Both the position numbers and the translations under genes were made by a program. Shown piece by piece: positions 11,151 to 23,672 of a stretch of 59,615 nucleotides of DNA. Each line of letters opens with the position of its first letter. Within the stretch, counting starts at the first letter, position 1. Source of the DNA: Bigelowiella natans CCMP2755 (Eukaryota > Cercozoa > Chlorarachniophyceae); contig ADNK01002659.1 of the NCBI GenBank assembly GCA_000320545.1, positions 1 to 59,615 on the forward strand. Direction: 5' to 3'. The notes under the pieces were generated by a model. The model worked only from the letters and a program-made list of their open reading frames with translations, did not search any database and was not told where the DNA came from.

Positions 11151-11830
11151 TTTGAAGCAACTGGGATTGGACGACGAAGCAGAAGAGCTCAAAGAGAAGA
11201 TGACCGAGAAGAACAAAAAAGAGGCCGTCAGGGAGGGTGAAGCGAGGGCATGCGCGAGAGCAGAAACGGATGAGAGGAAATTGCTGGAGGCGAAACAGAA
11301 GGCAGAGGAGGAGGACAGCAACAGCATCAAGGAGCTGGAAGAAGCTGGAGCGAATCTTGCAACTGAGTTCGCCCAAGGAGAAACAACAGGAAACGAAGAA
11401 GGCGATTGAGAACTGTCTCAAAGAAGGGCAGAAGAAGCTGCCTGATGTGATGTCTGAGGGGAGTGGTTTGGGTGTGGCCGTTGGGGATGGCAAGCTGTTT
11501 GCGGTTGGTGGGCATGACGGTGGTGATCATCTCCAATCTGGGGAGCACCTGGATTTGGAAAAATGTTGTTGCGGGTGGAAGAAACTGTGACCATCAGGAG
11601 AGCTTTCTGGCTTTGAGTTTGGGTGCGGCTGTTGGGGATGGCAAGCTGTTTGCGGTTGGTGGGTCCGGCAAGAAATCTGGGGAGCATCTGGATTTGAAGA
11701 ATGTGAATGCGGGGTGGAAGAAACTGCCTGATGTGATGACTGAGAGAAGATGGTTGGGCGACGGCCGTTGGGGATGGCAATCTGTTTGCTGTTCAGTTTG
11801 GTGGGATGGCTGTTCATCATCCTTGACACT
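11151..11830 (+). pseudogene. Decayed coiled-coil/Kelch-repeat gene fragment
   Basis: A charged coiled-coil frame (LDDEAEELKEKMTEKN, then IKELEEAGANLATEF) runs to about 11410. A second frame continues it (KEKQQETKKAIENCLKEG) into Kelch-type units: KKLPDVM, then GVAVGDGKLFAVGGHDG, then a GWKKL end. Two further DNA copies of the GDGKLFAVGG segment follow, near 11625-11670 and 11760-11800. The unit near 11700 begins KKLPDVMTERRWLG and then shifts frame, and stops fall between units. No plausible GT-AG introns restore one frame. Kelch repeats normally form a beta-propeller of 5-7 blades; about three decayed blades remain. I read this as a relic, although a short expressed gene with unseen splicing is possible. 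Confidence 0.55.
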
Positions 11831-12589
11831 GAGGAATGTCTTCGCATCGTTGTCTGGACCGCTTCCGCACACACACCAGGTTCGCTGTCTGGAGATGGTT
11901 GGAAATGTGATCATTCATGGCCATCTGCAACTGCCACACCCAAACCATGTGACAATGTCTGTAGTTGTGCACTTCTCTTAGTCATCATGTCAGGTAGTGC
12001 CTTCCAGCCCGGCCGCTGCTTTGCATGGTTTGAAAGAATTTGATCATTTTATCACATGAGTCTCGCATGCCACGCGGAGACATGACGCACACTCGCAAAC
12101 GCTAGAACGCACGAAGAACAAACATGCACAATGCTAGAATGCGCTGCCGTGGCCTCACAATTCTTTTATGTGTTCAACATTTTTTGACAACAAATGCGCT
12201 TTGTGCAACACGCACAGATGGCACATTGTTACCGAGAGTTGAAGATCATTTCTGAGACAGTTCTATTACATGTGAATGACAACCCGCCTCCATGCATTTT
12301 TGTTCATTTTGATGTGGTCGGGAGAACACCATCATTAGCTACCCATTTACGCAGCGTCGGTACAAGAAGCGACCTGTAAGAGTTTGATAAAAAAATGACA
12401 GTTGAGGACCATGCACCTGCCATGTCACTCGCAGCACAAACAACGCATATACAAACCCGAATTCCTATCTCTCAACGATGCTGATACTAAATAAACAATA
12501 TGATACTATGAAGAAATAATCGCTGCCTAATCTGAACGAGCACACACGCAAGCACACAAGATGGTCCATCCTAATAAATATAGTAATAC
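11831..12589. other. Spacer between Kelch relic and SLC10A7-like gene
   Basis: No convincing gene. Words such as AATGCTAGAATGCG and CTCGCATGCC occur at 12060-12150. The C-terminal end of the minus-strand SLC10A7-like gene, after its last recognised exon at 12590, probably lies in the right part but could not be fixed. Confidence 0.4.
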
Positions 12590-13070
12590 CCGAGAAGAAT
12601 TTGCATGGGGTGATAGACGAGGAGAGGTATCGTAATAATCGCTAATTTTGGATCTCCCTCGAACACAATTCCTGCGGGGTTGTACATTAACAACGTGGTA
12701 ATAGTACGAACACACAGGAGGGCGAATACATAACAGCAGCAGCAGCAGTAGCAGCAGCATAAGAGACAGAGTAATATCACCACCGATAGACGATAAGAAT
12801 AGGACGATGCGTATTCCAAACAATACAGGAAACATGGTATATAGAAACAAACTAGTGTCTTCCACACCACACACACCACCAACACACTTGCACACACGAA
12901 CTTAAACAAATGAGAAAACCGCAGATCATACAAACAGGGCCCAGGCGGCTGTTTTAGCAGTGATCCTCTGTCATCTACCAGCAATAGGCATCCCAAGGGT
13001 GAGGGACTTATGCACAGCGCAAAACATGGCTGCTACGGTATCGCTACCTGAACATATTACACACACACAC

Positions 13071-13121
<51 letters not shown>

Positions 13122-14185
13122 GAACAAACAATATCTGCGTCTCATACAATTAGATGCATATGTAATCGATAGAAAAAAGCATTTCGCTCGTGATCATATC
13201 GCCCCTGCGAAAACGCCTGGAGGCTCCTCGTTGCGACAAGACAGAGTTGTTGCTTCATTGAGGACAAAGCTTGCGCTCATTTCTCCTCTTCTTTTCGTCT
13301 AACATTACGTGTCATCTTTTGCGATTTGCAGATGGCCTTGACGAAGAACTAAGATTAATGAGCGTGGTATGTATGTATGTTGGATGATGTTACTTTATAG
13401 CACACAAGAAAGAAATTCGAAAATCTAGAATTCTTTGTTGCAATCATTCTTTCGATGCGAGAAATCATTTTTGGTATCTGAAAGTTCCAAAATTTCCCTA
13501 TTCTATCCTCCCCGTGCTCCCCCCCTCCCCCCCCCCTCTCTCTCTCGCTCGCCCTCTCCATCATCGATCATGGTAGATCTATTACCATGTTGCATATTTG
13601 CTGCATAAGCAATACTGCCGCTAAACCCAAGAAGAAGCCCCCCTACACGCGAAGAAATAACGGCAACCGTTCATTTAAAACAGATGCCAATGACTCAAGA
13701 AAGCACACAATTGGAACGTAGAAGGCAAGGCCGTTGCATATGTCGAATAGTGTACAATGCATTCGAGAGTGCTGGTGCGCTGACCGTGATTTGCAGCTCC
13801 TTCATGAACGTGGAGCAGAAGGTCGTGTATATGATCATGAGAAGGATCAGGCTACCAATAATATAAGTCATTGCAATTTAGTAGCAAACCAGCAACGCAT
13901 GAGTTTCAAGCAGCCTCTCATTGCTTGAGTGCCTCGTCCGCCCTCTTGTTCAAGACAGTTCGTTGTTATCAAGTCTTTTTTTTTGAATAATATACCCATC
14001 ATCATCGTGCGTACTACTCCCTCCTCCTTCCTCCAAATGCCATCACCATCACCAACCTTCTGAACGTAGAAAACGGGATCCTCTTGAGAGTCGATGATGA
14101 TATGATGCTAGAATACTTCGCAATCTAATGCAACGGCAACAACGGGGTCAGAATCAGCATATTAGACTACGACTTCTTTCGCTAT

Positions 14186-14228
<43 letters not shown>

Positions 14229-15663
14229 TATATATTTATAATATACTATGCAGCCGCAACCATTTCGAATGCGACATAACACCAGTCCCTGCAAGCATGC
14301 GATGTGTGTGCAGGTGTGCTGTGTATTAATGCGATTATTGTCAATGATGATGATGCTGATGATGCTGACAGCGAGAATATATACGCACTGCTGCTACCTG
14401 TCCAAGGGCAAGTGGGAGAACTACAGTCACGAAGAGCTTTGAGAAGATAGATGCGATTGGCACCTGGCAATAACACCTCCCCCGTGTGAGTTATCATTTT
14501 GATCCCAGTGGAAGAAAGGAGCTCTAATTCATCCGCACACATCAGCCTATTCTGAAAACCCGCTATCACGAGATCATCGAATTACATTAGCTGATCCTCC
14601 TGTGACCTTCATCACCAGCAGGGGCGTCACGATTACTCCCAAGAAAGCTCCAATAGTCCCATTAACTAATCCGCAAGTAAGGCAACGAACAACATCCCTC
14701 TTCAACAAAACGTATCAATACCACGATTCCAGAGCAAGCCTGTTTTACATATGGCGACAGCTTCGTTGCCCTCTGTGGCCTTCGTGAGGATGAGGCCAGT
14801 GCTCACGGGAGGGGGCAGGCATGACAGCACCTGAGTAGGAGGAATTCGAGAGGCGGCGGCGGGTAAATAGAATGCAGGGGGAGAACAGAAACAACTCCAT
14901 CGAAAGCCTCCGGACTTCATTTATCGGATGACCCGCCAAATTATACATGTCAGCATATTGGTAGTATATGGCACCCTTATCCCCATCAGAAGTGACAACA
15001 CGTCTCCACCAGCTTCAACCCCCATCAGAGGAAGGAAGGACGTCTCCAGAAATCTAGAGGGGGTGGGCGCCACGGATGAGGGCGGTTATTTCATATTCGA
15101 GTAATGCGAGGAATCATTTCTTCGCAACATCCCCCCCCTCCACCCCCTTGTAAAATTACAACTTCGACTACCCAGCAAGAACGCAGATCATCAAAGGGGT
15201 GACGAGGAGTGAAAATCCTTGAATGGTTACGTGAACTTTTACCTGTAAGAAATATGTGTATTCGTCATCGAAATAATTCGATATTGTGTGAACCCTTCCC
15301 CTCAACCCCTCCCCTGCCTACGAAGTCTAATGTAAGAGTGGACGTTTAAATACATTCATCGCAGCAGCAGCCAGCTCTTCCGTTTTTAAGGACAGCCCTA
15401 ATTTGGATTGGCATAGTCGGTGAAAATGCACGCAGTCTGAAATGCTTTCTACTCTTTCCAGCGCGTTGACCGATACGACAACTAATCTCCTAGTTCCGAT
15501 TAATTTCTATTTAAATTTATCATCACAGTTTATCTTCCCCACCACTCATGAAGAATATGAGCCCCACACCAATATATTTGACAGTTACTTCTGGCTTCAA
15601 TGGACCCCCCTTTATATTCAAAGGATATTCAGCAACAATGTTATGATTTCGGTGAAATAACAT
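12590..15663 (-). CDS. SLC10A7/RCH1-type bile acid:sodium symporter family protein (ends incomplete)
   Basis: Recognised minus-strand exons: 15663-15543 (GGPLKPEVTVKYIGVGLIFF), 15397-15354 (LSLKTEELAAAAMN), 15242-15172, 14830-14749 (LPPPVSTGLILTKATEGNEA), 14665-14586 (FNGTIGAFLGVIVTPLL), 14463-14398 (FSKLFVTVVLPLALGQ), about 13868-13745 (LLMIIYTTFC), 13043-12979 (DTVAAMFCAVHKSLTLGMP) and 12671-12590 (PLLVYHPMQILLG). These match the ordered landmarks of the SLC10A7/yeast RCH1 family: GGPLKPE, SLKTEEL, the PPP before TKA.GGNEA, the HKSLTLG motif and the final YHP..Q..LG. Family members are ten-helix membrane proteins that affect calcium homeostasis. Most exon borders chain in phase; exons between 15172 and 14830, 14398 and 13868, and 13745 and 13043 are missing from my model. 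TM1 and the true start are probably upstream of 15663, and the last helix is unresolved. Confidence 0.8.
13076..13118. repeat. (AG)n microsatellite in intron
   Basis: About 21 AG units in an intron of the SLC10A7-like gene, just upstream (in the gene's sense) of the exon 13043-12979 acceptor. On the coding strand it reads as a CT-rich tract, so it may serve as the polypyrimidine tract. Confidence 0.85.
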
Positions 15664-15669
15664 TTTCCC

Positions 15670-17125
15670 TACAAAATAAATCATGCAAATTCTGATACAG
15701 ATGATTAACATTAACTAACATGTATAGAAATGGCAATGAAAGTAAATACATAGACAATAAAAAATACAACATCTCTGCTAACCATTAAAGCACAGAGTAC
15801 ACAAGTATACAAACACACAAATACACACTAAAATTAACACACGCACACTATCATACATAGCAAATCACACACTAGTTGTAAAATGAGTATGATCACAGAT
15901 TCACGAGATGAGTCCATGCAAATACCTTGATACCGAAGGATGGATTCATTTTTGCAAGAAATATCGAAGTGAAAACAGCCAAAATGAACCATTGACTCTT
16001 CGCCAACCGAAGGCTCCTAGCTACGAGGCTACCCCCCCCAGGGGTTCGCCTAACGTACCTCCTCACTTTAATACCATTGGCCTATATTGCGCAATGTATT
16101 AGAGAAATATTTGTTACGTCCTCTGATTGAGGTCTGAGCATACGAATAGATGGACAACATGTAACACAACACACCCTGGATTTCGACTTATCGCCAGTTT
16201 TCGCATGGACGCTCGGTCTCGGTTCTGGGATTGAGGCCATGGATGGATGCTTGGTCTAAATATTCCGTATGAGACACAATGATCAAACTACCCAGCGTAG
16301 CAGACACATACGCACAGCCCCACCCAACGCCACAAGGAGGAAAGATGGCTCCCAAATATAGGCCTCATGCACATAACTGGAAATTAAGCTCAACCATTGT
16401 AAATGAGAAGATTCTTCGGCCCTTCAAGGAAAAGTTAAAAAAGGGGAGGGAGGCAATTGGAGTGTTTGGCTTGTGTTTGGGTGTGTGAGAACAGCCAGCT
16501 ACCGTCTGGGAGGCACCTCGTAGCGGTCCAGGCTCTCGAAACTTAAACAGTGTGATGAGGACGTTCTTTTCTTTACGACATCCCCCCAGTGTTACCGCAA
16601 AATAAAAATGGCCTGTGTTCGGGATGATTTTGTACCTTAAACCCCGATACTACCGCTACAGAATCTCCCATAAAGGAAGATATTGGTATTCGTTTTTGAT
16701 GCCACAGCCAATAATAGGTCAGGTTTATTTACCTACGACAGAAGATTTTGGACTGGAAGAGTGCAAATTCAGACCTTTTTCATTTTTTACTGCCTTTGGA
16801 TGCTTCCGAAGGAGCATGGGATTTGTACAACTACGACGGCATTCTGCTCCTGACGCAGAGGAATTTCAACATACAATTTACCTGAAATTAAGGGATTCGC
16901 TTGTGAAGCAAGTACATGGAGCTGTAATGTTTGGAGTGACAACAGCCAAAGTTCACCGACAATTTATCGATGAGTAATCGACGTACAATTTGTGTTTCAT
17001 CATGGGAAATTGGGAAGTCGTAGTTCAAAAAGTTTATCTGTTTTGCTTGACATAGACTTGGTAATCCTAGGTAATCTCCGCAATTATCAAAAATAGCCCA
17101 AAGCTCAAATCCTTGCATCCCAAGA
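15670..17125. other. Divergent spacer, no gene assigned
   Basis: This lies between the 5' part of the SLC10A7-like gene (minus) and the collagen-like gene (plus). Open frames at 16279-16488 and 16615-16977 have ordinary composition but no recognisable motif or splice partner. A missing first exon of the SLC10A7-like gene may be here. Confidence 0.4.
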
Positions 17126-17329
17126 ATGCAATCCGAGGACCCTAAATCTGTGGTGAAGTCGGCCGAGGGGGCGGATAGAGATGTGAAAAATGATGGCGAG
17201 GAAAAGGTGAAAATTATGGCTCCGAATGATAGCATAAAGACCGAAGAAAAGGATCAGTTTCAGAATGTGATGGCCAAAAGAGATCCAAATTTGAATATGA
17301 TAAGACGTGACACAAGGCTCTTCTACTAA
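17126..17329 (+). CDS. Possible first exon of the collagen-like gene
   Basis: A 67-codon frame from an ATG is acidic/basic and Lys-rich (EGADRDVKNDGEEKVK), like the start of the collagen-like protein that follows. I could not find a donor that joins it in phase to the exon containing 17415, so it may instead be an upstream frame or a 5' exon with different borders. Confidence 0.3.
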   Translation: MQSEDPKSVVKSAEGADRDVKNDGEEKVKIMAPNDSIKTEEKDQFQNVMAKRDPNLNMIRRDTRLFY

Positions 17330-17414
17330 CAGTGCATTCATTATTTTTGCTGCGGAGAGCTATAATCATTAGTAACTTTCTCAGCTGATTTTTCACAGTA
17401 ACAGATACGTATTT

Positions 17415-20400
17415 ATGAAACCTATACAGCCAATCGAATCATCATCAGAAGCTGTAGCTTCTTCGAAGACGGATGGTGTACAAGGAACGACGAGGAGCGA
17501 GAAAAAGGCAACAGGTGAGACTACAGAAGTGCAAACGGATGAACAAGTTTGCAAGAATAACACGGAGGTTGGCAGTAATAATGATACGACACCCAATGCA
17601 AACAAGGAAACCATCGAATCAAAGAAAGATGATGAAGGCGAAAAGATTAAAGCGAAGGAGATCGACGGGAATGTAGAAGTAGAGTCGGGAGCGGACAATA
17701 TGAACAAAGTTAAAAAAGAGAACTACGATGCTGAAACAAGCAAAACCGGAGGTGATACCAAAGACCCAGGTCATGATGTTGAGAAAAAGGAAGACAAACT
17801 CAAGAAAACTGACAATGGAACGAAGAAGATTGGAGACATAACGAAGAAGACAAATGATGACACGAAAAAAAATGGTGATGATACGAAGGAAGCAGACGAT
17901 AATACGACGAAGAAGGAAGAAGTAAAGGCATCCGCGGCTCTTATAATTCAAAACCATGCACACTTGTTCTCAGAGGACGCCGATAAGAACGTCGCTATTC
18001 ACGAGGAACGAGCGCTTGAAAAGCAGGATATGGAGGTATTTCTACTGAACCCGAATCGAGATGGGGTAGCTGGCGTTGATGGAAATAGAGGCACAGATGG
18101 AAAGGATGCTGATACCAAAGATAACAATGGTGGACCTGGCGAGGAAGGACAGTCTGGCTCAGTTGGACAGCCAGGGGTAGGGAAACAGCTTACCATTACA
18201 TTACAATCATCATCATGGGATTACACACAAGATGCTTTCGGCTGAAAAGATTTGTAGCTTGAACATGTCCACAAGTATATACACACACAAACAAACGCAC
18301 ATATGTAGACCTAGACATATGCCCGAATATGCACAAACTCTCAAATGACGCATTTAGATTCCTGCTGCTGACTTTCAAGTCCGAGTGCGCCTTCAAGGAT
18401 CGACTGAGACAATGGTGAAGATAAAGCTGGAACCTACTCTCCTCGCGTCTCCCCCTCTTCCTTCTATAGCTAATGTTACCACAAAAGATTCAATTGGAAA
18501 GCAGGAAAAGAAGGTACGTGAGGATGGAGAGGATGCTGAAGAGAATAAGCAAGTAGAAGGAAAAAACGCAGAAATGAAGAAGGAAACCAGGGATTCCAAC
18601 TTTCCCGCTGCTGCTCCTGCAGCTGCTCCGTCTTATGCCAAGGAACCAAAGGAGATTGAGCTGAAGGCGGGGGATTACGTTGTGATTGACAACAGGGGAG
18701 GCCGGGGTGGAGTAGGCGGTATAGGAGGCAATGGAGGTAGGGGAGGAAAGGGCTTTGATGGAGCGGATGGTGAAAACGGTAATTCTGACGATTCAAAGAA
18801 AACGTCATATTCTCTTCGCTACTCAGAGTGATGTGTCCACATGCGGATAACTTTGTATGTTCGATATAGGGCAAGACGGGGATGCTGGCAAGCCAGGAGA
18901 AGATGGCAAGAAGGGTAATAAACAGAAGGATCCACGCTTACGCGATGTGTGCAGTTTGATGAAGCTAGCTTTGAAAATAGAAGATTCAATGGAAAATAGC
19001 AATAATGAAAGCAACCTAACTATACTAATTACGCTGCTCTTTTATCACTTCTCCTCTCCCTCTCTACCTCTAAAATTTTCACACTAAAAGGGTACGATGG
19101 GGGTGATGGTGGTGATGGCACAAATGGGGGTCCTGGTGGTAAAGCCGGGCAGGGTGGCAGAGGTGGCATCTCTGGGAGGGGAGGAAGGCTTATTATCGAG
19201 GCGAATGAGAAGGACGCACATGTTCTCTGGCTTGTAGAAGCGCAATGCTCTATGGGTTGTATAATTGTATAGAACTGAAAACGACTCGTGCTTACATAAC
19301 CTTGAATATTTGAATGATGATGCGGCAACAATTTGTACCATTGTGTGCGCAATGGTGAAACAAATAGATGGTATTGTCACAGAGATAGAAACACGCGGTC
19401 CCGTTTCTGTCAAAAAACAGCGATTTCATGTGCTGCGAAGCTTCAAAAATCCTACAGATAGCCATGCTATTGATGACGATAATGTTGGCTGGGCCGGAGT
19501 GATGCCAGTAAGGTAAATACAATGTTCCTGATTTTATTTCGTCTGAATAGGAAGACCTGGAGAAGGGGGAGCTTCTGGCAGCCCTGGGGAGGGAGGAACC
19601 AAAGGTGACGAAATGAGTACCTTATCTATGTTACCCGAGCGTACCCTTAGCCACCTCTCTACCCTCCCCTCTATCTCATAGGTAAGGGTGGAAAGGGCGG
19701 CAAAGGTGGCAAAGGCGGAAAGGCTGGGGTTGGAAACGAAAAACGACGATTCACATTCTCAGGTGATGGATCGCTATACATTTGTTCCAAGTTGGATATT
19801 TAGGCTCTGCCATTTTCTACATTTTTTCCTGTAACTCTTCCTGCATGTTTGGTGCTGAATATTTTGGTTGGTGGGCAGGGAAATCGGGAAAAAATGGGAA
19901 AAAGGGGGCTGACGGAAAGGATGGGCTCAAAGGGGAGACAGCGACCGGTAAGAAAAAGTTAGAGTGAACCCATAAATAACATTCCACATTTATCGTAAAT
20001 TAAGAGTATCAGGGGACGATGATAGCAAAGTTTCAATCTTGTTAATCTTCAGATGTTCTCATATATATGTTTAATCTCTCTGTCTGCGAAATATTTTACC
20101 AAATAACCGTTAGCCGGAGATGTCGGTGACAGATCTGAGAATGGAAAAATCACGTGGAGAATCGTTAATGATAAAGGCGAAGCGATGGAGGAGGGACCAG
20201 GAAAATTCGAGCTTGCTCTCAATTCGTTCAATCACTACGATAAGGACGGCAACGGCCTCTATGGCCCTGGAAGCAAAATAGTCTTCAGCAAGTTCAACTT
20301 TACAAATTTCGGCGCACTCACCTGCCCAAAGGGTACGTTGGTAAACTATGCTGAGGGGGGGAGATCAGTGTCGTCCAATCATATCTATTTTAGAATATTA

Positions 20401-23400
20401 CTTCGTTGATTCAAACTCAAACCATGTACAAAAATCATCAAAAGCTTTTATTGCTGTTTGCTGATACTGATACTTTTACTACTCTGTTACAATTACCACA
20501 GGAGCCGTATTGGAGTTGCGACAAGTTGAAAGCGATGTCCAAGTGAGAAATAACCTCGATTCGAGCATGATAGGAGGTAGTGATGGCCAAACGGTAGATA
20601 AGAAAGACCCTGATAATAACAAGACGAAGGACGATGTGAAAGTGGCAAAATCCGGTGATGCCAAGAAGATTAACCCAAGCAAAATGACAACATCTTCTGA
20701 ATCCTCTGCTGATAATAAAATAATGGGGACGTTTGAGCTACCAGCCATCAAAAAAGGAGAGGCGTGTGCGGAGCTGAAAGGCAGCATTGAAGCTACAATC
20801 CCTGATGTTGCCAAGGGCCTTCCTAAGAAGAACACGCACTTTTCGCAGACGATCACCTTTGCTTCGCAGGTGAAGATGCTTGGGCGAGCCTTCCCCTCGT
20901 GCTCCGGAGTACAGAGACAGGTGACTGTGCAGTGGCCTATTCAGGTGGAGATGGTCAAGACAGCAAGCATTCTTGGGCCAAGCGAATTCACCTCATTCGA
21001 CGTTGCTATCAAGAATATGAGCCAGCGAGACTATGGCAGCCATGTGGGGGAGAACTCCGGGGGCTCGGTTTTCCTGCACCTCTATAGCTCAAAGTTCTTT
21101 GCATTCGTTCCATATAACCGGCCATTTTTGCGCCATGAGGTCCCTTTGCTCAAGGCAGGTGTAACTGTGAAGTTTAAGTTCAGTATTAACTTGTTGCCAG
21201 ATGCCAATAGCGTGCTTTTCTCTGACCAAGAGATCGGAGTTGAGCTGGTATTGAACGATCGTGTCATCGAACAGCATGAGCGTAGGGTGCGAGTTACCCC
21301 TGCCTTCATCAAGAATAAGCGCGCAGATGTGTGCATTTTCACATCGAAGAAGTTTCTGCATGAGAATTTTGTCGCGTGGAATCAGCTGATGGCCGATCTC
21401 GAGCTCAGCTACAATATCTGGTCCCTCGACCGCTATCAGGGATTTCATGATGTTAACTCCAAAGTGACCTGGTTAGGAAGCGTTAGCTACGTTGTCTTTC
21501 CGACGTTCAACGACGAGGATATCGCACGACAGCTGGACTTTCAATCCCTCTTTTTGCATCTCCGCGGCATGCACAACAAGCAAGTGCATCACAACCTCGC
21601 TGCTGCCGTCTCCACCGATAAAAAGGAGCCGGAGCAGGTCAAGAAAAACGAGGATGACGATGAGAAGCACCACGACAAGAGCGATGCAGACGACAATCCC
21701 CCCAACACGCTGACGGGAGGGAGAAGGCACGGCGTACTTGTAACGGGTGTGGAAAAACACCAGACCCTCGACCGTATTCTCTTTGACTTTGATAGGCCGG
21801 TCGTCGGAGCAGGAAGGGGCTTTGCAGACGCTGTAATCAAGGAGGCGGACAAAACAACCAGCGAACGCAGCACCCTCTTCTCCCTCCTCGGTCTCTCGGA
21901 TAAGGTGCAGTATAACGAGCTCATGCAACAAAAGGAGCAGTATGATGAGAAAGCGTCTTCCTCCTCGTGGACGGGCTTCTCCCTACTCCCCTGCCTGACG
22001 ACTCCGGCTGCGCGGTGGGGTAAAGCGGCGCGTAGTGTTGAGGCGGAGGTTTCTGCCGCGAATTGGAAGGGCGAGCCGTATGCATTCAAAGCCGTCTCGG
22101 TTTCAGATATGACCACTTCCATGATGTGCTGTGACGACTATGGATCGTACGTCGTACTGAGATCCATCGTGCCTCTTTCCACCCCTGTGGCGACGCTTCC
22201 CGGTGGGAGCAACCTCACTGAAGGTAAGAGGAGTGGTAGTAAGTGCTAGATTTGATTGAACGCAAGGAGCTCATGGTCATCATTTGCCATATCGTTTGCA
22301 ACCACAGCTGTTGCATGGGATCTGAGAAGGGGATATTTAAGATGACGTTACGTTCTTTTACTCCATTTTCACCTTCGCATACTCGTAACAATCGCACAAT
22401 CGCCGTACGTAACTTAATATTATTTTTACATCTTTCCAACATCCCCCCCACCCCCCTGTAGGGCCCGACGTGGGCAGGCCGTATAGCAAGATCGGCGATG
22501 AGTATAAGCTGCGTTCTCCAACTGGGGACAAGCTGATATTGAAGAAGGGCGCCTATACAGATGCTCTCTGTGCCATGTTCACTCTCCTCCCCCTCGAAAA
22601 GCAAGCGAAACTCACCAAGCGAGAGATCGGTGAAACCCCGAAGCCTGTCCACTGGTATGCAATGACAGGGTATGCGCCCTCTCGAGGGACGCAGGCAATT
22701 CAGATCGATGACGTTGCCCTCGCTGCACTGAAGCAAAGGGTGCTTCAGGAGTTCCGAATGGGACAAAAGGCGGTCAAATCAACCATGATCGCCATTGAAG
22801 TCAAAGGCGCAGCTGATTCTGAGCAGCTCGTCACCGAATCGGAGCTTCTCCGCTCCTTTCCCTTTTACCAAGAGCTGAAGGCACTCAAGCCGAAGGGGCT
22901 GCAGATCCTCAACTGCACCACCGCAGTTAAGTCGGCCTATTCAAAGCTGGCCAGCGAGCAGTACACTTCATTCGAGTGCTTTAATCCCGCACTCAAGCAA
23001 AGACTCGAGGAGCTGAAGACCGTGGTTAAATACATGGAGGAGATGTTCCCGGAGAACCCAGACACCGTGGCGGCGGCAAGGCGAGGCCTTGTAGCCGCCT
23101 CTAAAATCGGAATAGTTAACCCCCTCTACGCGACAAAGGAGCCCACGACCACTCAACCGACGGGTGAGGAGGACTCGAAGTTCTTTCGAAAGGAGCTTGA
23201 GGCTCAGCGAGAGGGGTGGAACTTGACTGCGAAGGCATACAAAAGCATGGCCGAGCATATTCACCATGTGCAAGACAACGCTGGCGATTATCTCCGACAC
23301 TACGATCTTGATGGAAATGGCGTACTGGACAAGAAGGAGCTGAAGATGGCTGTTGACCAAGACCCAGTGCTCGCAGAGTTCCTCGGTATTGATCCCTCAA

Positions 23401-23672
23401 AGCCAGGCGAATTCGATACTATGTTTGCAGAGATCGACAAGGACGGGTCGGGCACTATAAACGTGGAGGAGTTCGATGAAGCCGTACGCCAGCATAAGAG
23501 CGAGAAGAAGGCAAAGGACACTGTCAATCTCACGGTGGGCTGGCTGGATGTTGCGCGGCCTGTTAACAAGCAAAGGGTATTTCAGGGTAAGAATAGCGAC
23601 GAGATGAAGATGCCCGAGATTAACAACATTGAAGAGTGGAAGGCTTTTAGCTCAAAAAGCTACGACGCGTGA
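17415..23672 (+). CDS. Collagen-like (Gly-X-Y) protein with C-terminal EF-hand pair
   Basis: Ten exons: 17415-18176, 18358-18778, 18870-18914, 19091-19255, 19551-19604, 19682-19762, 19879-19947, 20114-20332, 20502-22223 and 22462-23672 (TGA). All are in phase, giving 1,582 residues. The N-terminal 230 residues are Lys/Asp/Thr-rich with DDTKK-like repeats. Gly-rich blocks follow, each in its own exon: GQDGDAGKPGEDGKKG in 45 bp, GRPGEGGASGSPGEGGTKG in 54 bp, GKGGKGGKGGKGGKAG in 81 bp. Then comes FNHYDKDGNGLYGPG, resembling the S..D.D.DG..EPG pattern I recall from DUF7932-type proteins (uncertain). Next is a ~570-residue globular region with an acidic insert, and finally two canonical EF-hands, DLDGNGVLDKKE and DKDGSGTINVEE (about 70-110 residues before the end). 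No signal peptide or membrane segment is visible, so a secreted matrix role is not supported. Calcium binding is likely from the loop residues. Confidence 0.8.

Noticed and set aside
16279-16977. Two plus-strand frames (69 and 120 codons) left of the collagen-like gene
   Set aside because: No recognisable domain and no in-phase connection to 17415; they could be 5' exons, but I have no evidence.
19266-19516. An 83-codon frame within the collagen-like gene as an extra exon
   Set aside because: It cannot be joined at phase 1 on both sides like all neighbouring exons; direct splicing 19255 to 19551 keeps the frame and the Gly periodicity.
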